NCBI GenBank assembly: GCA_947165085.1 | Contig: CAMUZA010000003.1 | Coordinates: 1-64,000, forward strand | Length of the DNA stretch: 64,000 nt | Reading direction: 5' to 3' | From: an uncultured Clostridia bacterium | GTDB taxonomy: Bacteria; Bacillota; Clostridia; Oscillospirales; Oscillospiraceae | Made by a program: the position numbers and the translations under genes | In this document: positions 25,364 through 32,091 of the stretch, piece by piece | Position numbering within the stretch: position 1 is the first letter of the stretch | Layout of the letters: each line of letters opens with the position of its first letter | Notes under the pieces: model-generated | Database searches by the model: none | Told to the model about the DNA's origin: nothing | What the model saw: only the letters and a program-made list of their open reading frames with translations

Positions 25364-26115
25364 CACAACACAGAAACGGGATGGTATTACCTCCGGAGCC
25401 GCTATTACGACCCGGTTATCCATCGCTTTATCAATGCTGATTGCCTTGCAAGTACCGGTCAAGGCCTCCTCGGTTGCAATATGTTTGCGTACTGTGGAAA
25501 TAATCCCGTTCGTAGATGCGATGCTGCTGGATTATGGTGGGGCGAAGACGCCTGGGAGTGGTTTTGCGGTAAGGTCGATGATGCTTGTGATTGGCTTTGT
25601 GACGCAGCCGAAGATGTTGGTGAATTCTTTGGAGACATCGGAGAAGGAATTGCTTCTGCGGGCAAGGCCGCTTACGACTTCATTACAAACGAAGATGAAA
25701 CTGTTGTATTAGAAGCCTCTCTGTTCGCTTTTATAAAGGACGGCTGTGCGTTAAGCTGCCTATTGGTACTGATGCATTCTCTTTTGGCATCATTTTCTTA
25801 GGAAATGAGGTGAACACTCGTTCGGATGCTATAGCAACTGTTCAGCATGAATTTGGGCATACGTTACAGTTTGCTGAGTATGGAATTTTGGGCTACACTG
25901 CATTTGTTGCGATTCCTTCAATAATAGGATACAGTCAAGACAAAAATGGCACACTGGGGTGCTATTATTATGATCAACCTTGGGAAAGACAAGCAGATTT
26001 ATATGGCGGCGTTACTCGTTCACGCCATTCGGCAACAAGCGCTGCATACGCCGCAGCATATACGCAATGTACGGTAGTAATTAGTAGATTGTTGGAGATT
26101 ATCCTGCCATATTAA
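25364..26115 (+). pseudogene. Rhs-core C-terminal cassette 6, zincin-like (HEFGH) tip split by a frameshift
   Basis: Opens after TAA 25361-25363; encodes TGWYYLRSRYYDPVIHRFIN, ASTGQGLLGCNMFAYCGNNP and junction RRCDAAGLWWGEDAW. This frame ends at TAG 25799-25801. From about 25727 (gcttttataaag) the adjacent frame continues coherently: FYKGRLCVKLPIGTDAFSFG, then ATVQHEFGHTLQFAEYG and YYDQPWERQADLYGGV, ending at 26115. HEFGH plus the downstream E-R-Q-A-D is the zincin metallopeptidase pattern. One inserted or lost base in a short T/A run explains the break. Lipoprotein 26138-26584 follows. Confidence 0.75.
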
Positions 26116-26137
26116 TGCGTTGGGAAGGAAAGGTTAA

Positions 26138-26584
26138 ATGAAAAATGTAAAAAATGTCGTTATTGTTCTCTCGCTGTTATTTGTTTTTTTGCTGGCTGGT
26201 TGCTCTTTGTTTTTTCAAGAACCTATTGAATTCAAGTTATATCAAAATGAGGAGCAAATAACGGAAATATCCCGTGTTTTCGTAGCGGAAGATGAAGCAT
26301 TGAGCAAGTCAAGCGTTGATGTCAAGGAAACTATATACGGCGAACAGCTTGTGCCAACCTTTAGAGCACTGCGCGAGATGCAATGCAAGGAGCCTCCATT
26401 TGAACCGCTCGATACTCCATATGGAGAATGCTTTATGATCAAATACGCAGATGGTAGTTTTCAACTGCTGTCCGAATGCCGTAATGATTACTTCGATAAA
26501 GAGTATCACGGCCAAGGATATCAATCATTAGACTTCAATGATGAAGAGTTCGATTCTTTATGGAATAAGGGCTTTGGAGATTAA
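26138..26584 (+). CDS. lipoprotein, probable immunity protein of cassette 6
   Basis: A 148-residue lipoprotein: MKNVKNVVIVLSLLFVFLL with lipobox LAGC, then an acidic domain with a Glu-rich N-terminal half and a C-terminal YADGSFQLLSECRNDYFDKE region. GGGAAGGAAAGG precedes ATG 26138. It begins 22 bases after the cassette 6 tip. Family unknown. Confidence 0.6.
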   Translation: MKNVKNVVIVLSLLFVFLLAGCSLFFQEPIEFKLYQNEEQITEISRVFVAEDEALSKSSVDVKETIYGEQLVPTFRALREMQCKEPPFEPLDTPYGECFMIKYADGSFQLLSECRNDYFDKEYHGQGYQSLDFNDEEFDSLWNKGFGD

Positions 26585-26647
26585 TCAAATCAATCAGAGA
26601 CAATCGGAAAGTAGGCCTCCGCGTATTAGCAACGAACAGGGAACAAT

Positions 26648-26747
26648 CAGAGGACGGTTCTGCGATTGATAGGGATTATTTGCCAACACAGATTCTCTGT
26701 GTATTGGATTAGTGACTCTATTGAGGAGGCAGGGAAACCTGCCTCCT
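26648..26747. repeat. cassette-boundary block, unit 7
   Basis: CAGAGGACGGTTCTGCGATTG (from 26648) followed by the perfect hairpin AGGAGGCAGG-GAAA-CCTGCCTCCT (26724-26747). Confidence 0.75.
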
Positions 26748-26856
26748 GCAACAAAAGGCATGCGCAAATTGGCCTTTGAGTGAAGCGTTTTTGCTGTTCT
26801 GAAAATGGCTTGGTTATAGCTGAAAAACCTCTCTAATATGGCGTCACAGCTACTAA

Positions 26857-27590
26857 CATAAACCAGAAACGGGATGGTATTACCTCCAGAGCCGCTATTA
26901 CGACCCTGTCATCCACCGTTTCATCAACGGTGATGGCTTTGCATCCACTGGTCAAGGGATCCTCGGATACAACATGTTCGCGTATGTGCGAATAACCCTG
27001 TCAATTGCTCCGACCAATCCGGTTGCAGACCGATTTGGGAGCGCAACTATGGCAATGGCGTAATAGCATATACCGATACCGGGACAAGGACAGCGACAGT
27101 AACTAACGATGGCGGTGGTGGACGAACTGATGAACGGATCAGAGACGTTACTGACGAGGTGGATGCAGCTCTAAAAAGCGCTATGTGGGACGGGTTTATT
27201 GTTAATTGGTTTTGCGGAGACTGTGCCTTATTAGCAATATCGAAACTAATAATGTTCCGAGACATAGTAGATGATGGCAAAGAGTGGGATATAAAGCGCA
27301 AAGAAGTTTGGGAAGAGACTATAGGGACAGGTTTTCCAGGCGAGAATGTAGTTGTTTTATATCACGGCGCAAGATTAACGCCTGAAGACTTAGGTAATGT
27401 TACCTATGGAGTAATCGGCAGGTCATATGGATTTGACATTTATACCTTATTGATTGGGTCGTATGTAGCTGCTGGGCTTCCCGGAGATGGGCCAAGACTT
27501 GAAAACGAATTGACATGTGACCAGCCTTGCATTTGTTTTGGATACGAAGATATCTTTCCGTTACTGTATGAACAATACTATGGAGGTTGA
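26857..27590 (+). pseudogene. Rhs-core C-terminal cassette 7, second toxin-44-like tip, frameshifted in the core
   Basis: Opens after TAA 26854-26856 with TGWYYLQSRYYDPVIHRFIN and ASTGQGILGYNMFAY, then runs out of frame at about 26985, where one T is missing relative to the other copies (cgtatgtgcg for cgtattgtgcg). The adjacent frame restores CANNPVNCSDQSGC and continues to 27590: RDVTDEVDAALKSAM, GKEWDIKRKEVW, LYHGARLTPEDLGNVTYG, GFDIYTLLIGSYVAAG. This is homologous to cassette 5 throughout the tip. The stop at 27588-27590 is 4 bases from the immunity start. Confidence 0.75.
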
Positions 27591-27594
27591 CAGA

Positions 27595-28110
27595 ATGGAG
27601 CAATCACAAAAAGCAATAATCCTTGTATCTGTATTATTCATATTTGCTCTCGTATTTGTGATTTGCTGTTTTTCGGGTTGCAGCACAGAGCCGCCGGCAA
27701 TGAATCAAGTTGAGAAACTTTTTTTGAAATATGAATCTGATTTTTGTACTGTCTCAATGTTTCTGACGAGTCTTCCGGCCGAAACGGCGCATATCAGCAA
27801 AGACAACGGTGAGATCTATATTGATCGCACGGATCAGATAATAGAAGATCCGTCAATCATAGATAGTCTTCAGCATCTTTGGAAAGCCGGATGCAGTAGC
27901 ATCTATATGAATCGAGCGAATAACTCCATCAGCTTTGTCCTTTGGAGAACAGGACTGGTCGGGGATGCCAGCGCGGGATTGCTCTATGCGATCGATACAG
28001 ATGAAGACAACCTCCCCACAACGCAGTTTTTAACGGAATTACAGCCAATGCAAACAAACGCATGGTACTATTATGTTGCCGATTATGAAGAGTGGCGCAT
28101 TGATCGATAA
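27595..28110 (+). CDS. lipoprotein, probable immunity protein of cassette 7
   Basis: A 171-residue lipoprotein: MEQSQKAIILVSVLFIFALV and lipobox FSGC, then a domain ending SIYMNRANNSISFVLW, AGLLYAIDTDEDN and AWYYYVADYEEWRID. These match the C-terminal half of the cassette 5 lipoprotein. ATG 27595 is chosen over upstream in-frame starts because TGGAGG (27581-27586) lies in the end of the toxin frame. Confidence 0.7.
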   Translation: MEQSQKAIILVSVLFIFALVFVICCFSGCSTEPPAMNQVEKLFLKYESDFCTVSMFLTSLPAETAHISKDNGEIYIDRTDQIIEDPSIIDSLQHLWKAGCSSIYMNRANNSISFVLWRTGLVGDASAGLLYAIDTDEDNLPTTQFLTELQPMQTNAWYYYVADYEEWRIDR

Positions 28111-28214
28111 AACCAGTTTCTGCTGCCACAACAAACGATTATGAGTCGGCTCCATGATCGGCCAGACCTTTTGGTGACAAAGAGAGTATTTCTGTCAGAT
28201 CAATGTTTTAAAAC

Positions 28215-28238
28215 AGGAGGCAGGGTAACCTGCCTCCT
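28215..28238. repeat. cassette-boundary hairpin, unit 8
   Basis: AGGAGGCAGG-GTAA-CCTGCCTCCT, perfect 10-bp stem. The 130 bases after it align with those after the unit 2 hairpin (shared ctcgcattgttgaa, gcaaaa-gctcc, gcagg/c-tactaac). Confidence 0.75.
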
Positions 28239-28371
28239 ATAGAGTGCCGAATTCTTACCGTTAGCTGGTGAAAAACTCGCATTGTTGAATAGCAAACGCA
28301 TGTTTCAACTGCTTATAAAGCAGCTAAATATGGTTGCAAAAATGCTCCGTTTTTGGCACTGCAGCTACTAA

Positions 28372-29049
28372 CATACACCAGAAACGGGATGGTATTACCT
28401 CCAGAGCCGCTATTACGACCCGGTTATCCATCGGTTTATCAACGCCGACGCTTTCGCTAGCACCGATTCCAAGGACGTCCTTTCCTGTAATATGTATGCA
28501 TATTGCGGAAACAATCCGGTTGTTCTTGTCGATCCAACGGGTGAGTTTGGATGGTTTACCTTCGCCGCAGCTGTAATTGGTGCGGTTGTTGGTGCAGCAA
28601 CTCAAATCGTAACTAACATTGCAACGGGAGAAGATTGGTATAAGGGTGTGGCTGGTGCAGCCGTTGGTGGGGCGGTATATAATGTTGTAGCTGTAACAAC
28701 AGGAAACTTGGTTGCAGCGTCTGCTGCGAGCTCGGCCGCAGAATCTATAACAAACGAAGTAATATCCTACGTATCTGGAGAGAAAGAGCTAACTGCTGAA
28801 AATGTTGCTGGATCGTTGGTTAACGTGGCAGCCAATGTTGCGACCAATACAGCAATTACCGCTGGTGCAGGCAAATTAGCGGAAAGTGTAGTGAAGATAA
28901 ACAGTGGGTGGTTTAAGCCTCAAAAGTTTATAAGTAGCTTTACCGGAAAATATGCTCAACGGATTTGGAAACAGACCGCTGTTCAGGGAGGTGCCATCTG
29001 CCTTGTCAAAAGTGCTCAAAAATGGGTGCAAACTGCCTTCGCACAGTGA
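28372..29049 (+). CDS. Rhs-core C-terminal cassette 8, Ala/Gly-rich pre-toxin region and short tip
   Basis: Opens after TAA 28369-28371; TGWYYLQSRYYDPVIHRFIN, SCNMYAYCGNNP and a textbook junction VVLVDPTGEFG. It continues with a long small-residue-rich region (AAAVIGAVVGAATQIVTNIA, GVAGAAVGGAVYNVVAVTTG) of the sort that precedes toxins in Rhs/WapA proteins and may cross membranes, and ends in GWFKPQKFISSFTGKYAQRI plus about 30 residues. The frame is intact but lacks any start codon with a ribosome site. A membrane protein gene overlaps or follows directly. Confidence 0.75.
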   Translation, partial: HTPETGWYYLQSRYYDPVIHRFINADAFASTDSKDVLSCNMYAYCGNNPVVLVDPTGEFGWFTFAAAVIGAVVGAATQIVTNIATGEDWYKGVAGAAVGGAVYNVVAVTTGNLVAASAASSAAESITNEVISYVSGEKELTAENVAGSLVNVAANVATNTAITAGAGKLAESVVKINSGWFKPQKFISSFTGKYAQRIWKQTAVQGGAICLVKSAQKWVQTAFAQ

Positions 29050-29083
29050 TTCGCAAGAATTGCACTCTGCCCAAATCAAGAAA

Positions 29084-29734
29084 ATGTATATCACATCAGT
29101 ATTGTGGTCCGCGTTGATTGTATTTGTGGTTTTTAGTGCAGTAATTGGTCTTGTCTCTTTTATACTGACGGAGTGGATTCCAGCGGTGGTTTTCTCCTTA
29201 CTGTTTCTCGCTGCTATTGCCGCGTTGCTGCTCATCCGCGGTTACTTCCAAAGTCATGCTGTGTACCGTATGCATCGATTTGAATGCAAAGACGGAAACA
29301 TTGAACGGCTTGTCTCGCACTTTTCTGCCAAACAGTATTCTATTGATTATTACGAAGGAAAGGCACAACGATACGGCATTTACTGCACAGTCAGCATCGT
29401 TCAGATGGAGTACTTTGGAGAAGGCAGTTTCAAAGAGTTACGGTCGAAAATGAAAGGAGCTTCGTGTGACCGCAAAAAGACTGTCGGCCTGTTTACTGGA
29501 GGAAAGTACGCAAAAATCTGTTTTATTGTTTGCCACGGCATAACTGAGAAAGCACTTATAAAAATCGCTGAAAACGCGAGGAAAAACCTTAACAGAACGG
29601 AATGCTTGTTTTATGCTGTTCTTTCTCTTGAAGAAGCGTCCTTATATGTTCCAGTTATTTATGACGGTTTGGAGCATCTTCAAGTCAAGCGGTATGCTAC
29701 ATTCTGCGATATGGTGACTGAAGCGGTGATGTGA
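29084..29734 (+). CDS. two-helix membrane protein, probable immunity protein of cassette 8
   Basis: A protein of about 216 residues with two N-terminal transmembrane helices (VLWSALIVFVVFSAVIGLVS, IPAVVFSLLFLAAIAALLLI) and a cytosolic domain of about 150 residues with several Cys. The start is uncertain: ATG 29084 has only a weak purine stretch upstream, TTG 29060 and an ATG at 28952 inside the toxin frame are alternatives. A membrane immunity protein fits the hydrophobic cassette 8 tip. Confidence 0.5.
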   Translation: MYITSVLWSALIVFVVFSAVIGLVSFILTEWIPAVVFSLLFLAAIAALLLIRGYFQSHAVYRMHRFECKDGNIERLVSHFSAKQYSIDYYEGKAQRYGIYCTVSIVQMEYFGEGSFKELRSKMKGASCDRKKTVGLFTGGKYAKICFIVCHGITEKALIKIAENARKNLNRTECLFYAVLSLEEASLYVPVIYDGLEHLQVKRYATFCDMVTEAVM

Positions 29735-29820
29735 TTCAAATACAAGCTCTGCGAGCTTTACAGGATTGAGCAATATTAGGAAATGCGACAATTGATATAC
29801 TATACAAAGGAGGAAAGAAA

Positions 29821-30018
29821 TTGGTAATTCTCTATAATGATGTAAGTGACTGCATTTTTGCTGAAAAAGGATGGGTTCATCCAAGAAACAGCGAGGAAGA
29901 GGTTTCGTATGAAAAAGGCTGTTACCCTCGAGCAAGATGCAGGATTCAAGATGGTTGGTGTAACGCAGAAGCAGACGCAGAAGAGTGTCCTTGGCGTGCA
30001 AAAGCATTGAAAGGTTAG
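29821..30018 (+). CDS. small ORF (65 aa), unknown
   Basis: TTG 29821 is preceded by AAAGGAGG with good spacing and gives a 65-residue Cys-containing peptide (LYNDVSDCIFAEKGWVHPRN). A nested ATG at 29909 with GAGGAAGAGG in front would give a 33-residue basic peptide in another frame (MKKAVTLEQDAGFKMVGVTQ), ending 30010. Only one is likely real. Possibly debris of a toxin or immunity gene at the array's right border. Confidence 0.35.
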   Translation: MVILYNDVSDCIFAEKGWVHPRNSEEEVSYEKGCYPRARCRIQDGWCNAEADAEECPWRAKALKG

Positions 30019-30023
30019 GAATA

Positions 30024-30455
30024 ATGGAGACATTTAAACGCATTTTATCGGAAGTGCATTCACGCATACCGTCAACGTGTTCTGGTTATCACTTAACAGC
30101 TATCAAAAGTAGTACAGCCGGTGGCTATTGCCACAAAAACGGTGCCACAGAATGCAATCAAGTTTTCTTCTTTTCTGAATTGGCGCCAAATAACAATCCG
30201 CCGTACGAAGTAAAGCCCATTTTAGGAATACAGTATGCAAGTTTTCAGAACGGCTTCAATATAGCAATAGCAAAAGTGTTATGCGCTCCTGGTATAACTT
30301 ATTGTACAGAAGAGATCGCCAAGTATTGCAACGGAACTCTGACGCTTTCGCCGCTGGAAGATGGAGATTATGTAGAAGTATATGAAAATGAAAGTGACTA
30401 CATTTCTAAAATAGCAGATCATATACTTAAAGCGTTCAAAACGATGGTAAAATAG
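30024..30455 (+). CDS. hypothetical protein at the right border of the cassette array
   Basis: A 143-residue soluble protein (METFKRILSEVHSRI at the start, then NQVFFFSELAPNNN and a C-terminal ADHILKAFKTMVK). No signal peptide or known motif. AGG immediately before ATG 30024 is a weak ribosome site. By size and place it could be an orphan cytosolic immunity protein; no toxin tip precedes it. Confidence 0.45.
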   Translation: METFKRILSEVHSRIPSTCSGYHLTAIKSSTAGGYCHKNGATECNQVFFFSELAPNNNPPYEVKPILGIQYASFQNGFNIAIAKVLCAPGITYCTEEIAKYCNGTLTLSPLEDGDYVEVYENESDYISKIADHILKAFKTMVK

Positions 30456-30624
30456 ACTGCCTTTTTTCGTCTGCACGGCCGAAGAACGGCTTTTCCATGG
30501 TGCGTATGAAATAACTGATTTTGAGCAAATTTATCGATAGTTGAATGCAATGAGCAGCACCATGTGTTAACAAAAGTATTCCAACAACTGTCGAGCACAA
30601 AAAAGGCCCCACTCGCTGACAAGC

Positions 30625-30670
30625 AAACTCCTTTGCAGTATGATAGAAACATCATACTGCAAAGGAGTTT
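30625..30670 (+). promoter_or_regulatory. perfect 20-bp hairpin covering the recombinase ribosome site
   Basis: AAACTCCTTTGCAGTATGAT (30625-30644) and its complement (30651-30670) enclose a 6-base loop. The right arm contains AAAGGAG (30661-30667), the ribosome site for ATG 30675, so the structure would occlude translation; it also ends in a T-run and could terminate transcription. Confidence 0.75.
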
Positions 30671-30674
30671 TTCT

Positions 30675-30791
30675 ATGGAACAAACATATCGGGTGGGCGT
30701 TTACTGCCGCCTGTCAAAGAACGACGACAATCCGGGAGAGAGTACAAGCATTGAGACACAACGGTCCATCGTTATTGATTACTGTGGGTAA
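30675..30791 (+). pseudogene. N-terminal fragment of a large serine recombinase
   Basis: MEQTYRVGVYCRLSKNDDNP followed by GESTSIETQRSIVIDYCG and a stop after 38 residues. This is the start of the resolvase/invertase domain; YCRLSK contains the nucleophile serine. Intact members are about 500-550 residues, so more than 90 percent is gone. It has a good ribosome site inside a hairpin. It is a scar of a second mobile element bordering the cassette array. Confidence 0.8.
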
Positions 30792-31065
30792 TGTCAAGTA
30801 TTATGCGCAAATTTGTTTGCAGAAACTGATAGCAACGAAGCAATCCTGATATAATCGGGAGGGCGGGAGCCCTCTTGTCATCCACACAGTGGGCCGGGAG
30901 ATCGGGGTCAAGGACGGCGAAGCCGCATGCTTGTCCTTGACGCCGTTCTTCCGGACTGCTATGATCAGCCAACCATAAGCGGCTGCTCCAGCGCATCCAA
31001 ATGTTTCATATTCATATATTTGTTGTTGCCCCATACGCGCCGTTGCGAGGAGCGAAGCGACGCAC
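30792..31065. other. gene-free stretch after the recombinase fragment
   Basis: No supported frame on either strand. A minus-strand reading near 31020-30950 gives a short start-less peptide (NKYMNMKHLDALEQPLMVG) that may be the end of a decayed gene. A small GC hairpin lies around 31041-31062. Confidence 0.35.
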
Positions 31066-31094
31066 TTGACATACGCATGGTATTTCCTTATAAT
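31066..31094 (+). promoter_or_regulatory. consensus sigma-A promoter of lipoprotein paralog 1
   Basis: TTGACA (31066-31071), 17-base spacer, TATAAT (31089-31094): a full consensus promoter 53 bases before the start codon. Confidence 0.9.
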
Positions 31095-31146
31095 ATGGCA
31101 TAAGGGAGCAATTCCGGAAACAGGTATCAGAAAGGAAAATGAAACC

Positions 31147-31926
31147 ATGAAAACGATCAGCAGGCTCCTTGCGATCCTTTTGGTTTTGGCGATGGTTTTC
31201 ACTTTGGTCGCCTGCGGCGACTCCAAGAAGGATAAGGACAAGGACGACAAGGACGACAGCTCCAAATCCGAAGTCGACGACAGGGACGACATCAAAGACG
31301 ACGATAAGGACGACAAGGACGACGACAAGGATCCTACCGCGGCGGAACCGACGGAGGAGCCGACGGAGCCAGCAGAAAGGGACGATATCGTCGGCACATG
31401 GGAGGGCGAACTCGTATTCCTGAAGGTACTGGACGCGCAGGATACCTTCCTCAAGGATCCCAATGCGGAGTATTACAGGAGAGTCCTCGAAGGCGTATCC
31501 GTGACGATGGTCGTCGACTTCAAAGCGGACGATACGTTCACGATGCTCGTTGACGAGGATTCCATCCAGAATTCCATCGCGATGATCAAGAAAGGCTTTG
31601 CGGAAGTCCTGCCCGACTTGTTTGCGGCGCAGGGCATGAGTCCGGAACAGTTTGAAGACTATCTGACCTCAATGAATATGACTGTAGACGAGCTGGTGGA
31701 TCGGATGTTCGACGCCCAAAAGCTGGTTGACCAGATGAAACCGCCCGAGACGAAAAACGGCACCTACACCTATGAGGACGGCGAACTGACCATGACCGAC
31801 GATGCCGGAAAGGCGCGCGTCTGGACCGTAGCGCTCGACGGCGACACGCTGACGCTGATCAGCATCGAAGAAAGCGGCAACAGCATACCTTCGGGAATCC
31901 TTCCCATTGTTTTTGCCAGAAAATAA
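31147..31926 (+). CDS. lipoprotein paralog 1 of five, acidic linker
   Basis: A 259-residue lipoprotein: signal MKTISRLLAILLVLAMVFTL, lipobox LVAC, then a highly charged Lys/Asp/Ser linker of about 35 residues and a Glu/Pro/Thr part, followed by a domain of about 190 residues starting DDIVGTWEGELVF. Repeated family features are a helix with TFTMLVDEDS, the FEDYLTSMNMTVDELVD loop, and a C-terminal beta unit GTYTYEDGELTMTDDAG ... LDGDTLTLISIE ... ILPIVFAR. The fold suggests a small beta-barrel or lipocalin-like binding domain; function unknown. AGAAAGGAAA precedes ATG 31147; the longer frame from 31066 would include the promoter. Confidence 0.7.
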   Translation: MKTISRLLAILLVLAMVFTLVACGDSKKDKDKDDKDDSSKSEVDDRDDIKDDDKDDKDDDKDPTAAEPTEEPTEPAERDDIVGTWEGELVFLKVLDAQDTFLKDPNAEYYRRVLEGVSVTMVVDFKADDTFTMLVDEDSIQNSIAMIKKGFAEVLPDLFAAQGMSPEQFEDYLTSMNMTVDELVDRMFDAQKLVDQMKPPETKNGTYTYEDGELTMTDDAGKARVWTVALDGDTLTLISIEESGNSIPSGILPIVFARK

Positions 31927-31934
31927 CAGCAATT

Positions 31935-31959
31935 ACGGAGCAGGCGCCGCCTGCTCCGT
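31935..31959 (+). terminator. terminator hairpin after paralog 1
   Basis: ACGGAGCAGGC-GCC-GCCTGCTCCGT, 11-bp perfect stem. The same GGAGCAGGC stem recurs after every member of the family. Confidence 0.8.
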
Positions 31960-32018
31960 TTGCATGCTTGCAGACTGAGAGATTTCCTGCCGATATTTCT
32001 CAGGGCGGCAGAATTCTC

Positions 32019-32046
32019 TTGACTTTTCCGAAAAACGTTCTATAAT
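32019..32046 (+). promoter_or_regulatory. sigma-A promoter of lipoprotein paralog 2
   Basis: TTGACT (32019-32024), 16-base spacer, TATAAT (32041-32046). Confidence 0.8.
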
Positions 32047-32091
32047 GTGGCGTGGAAGCGATTCCAAATGAATAGAAAGGAAAATGAAACA

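Noticed and set aside
25720-25735. Programmed ribosomal frameshift in cassette 6
   Set aside because: The site is not a canonical slippery heptamer and has no evident downstream stimulator; other cassettes show similar random breaks, so mutation is the simpler reading.
17200-28520. CRISPR array, because of the regularly recurring sequence in 17-29 kb
   Set aside because: The repeats are about 170-300 bp, coding in part, and 0.8-4 kb apart; no short direct repeats with uniform spacers and no cas genes.
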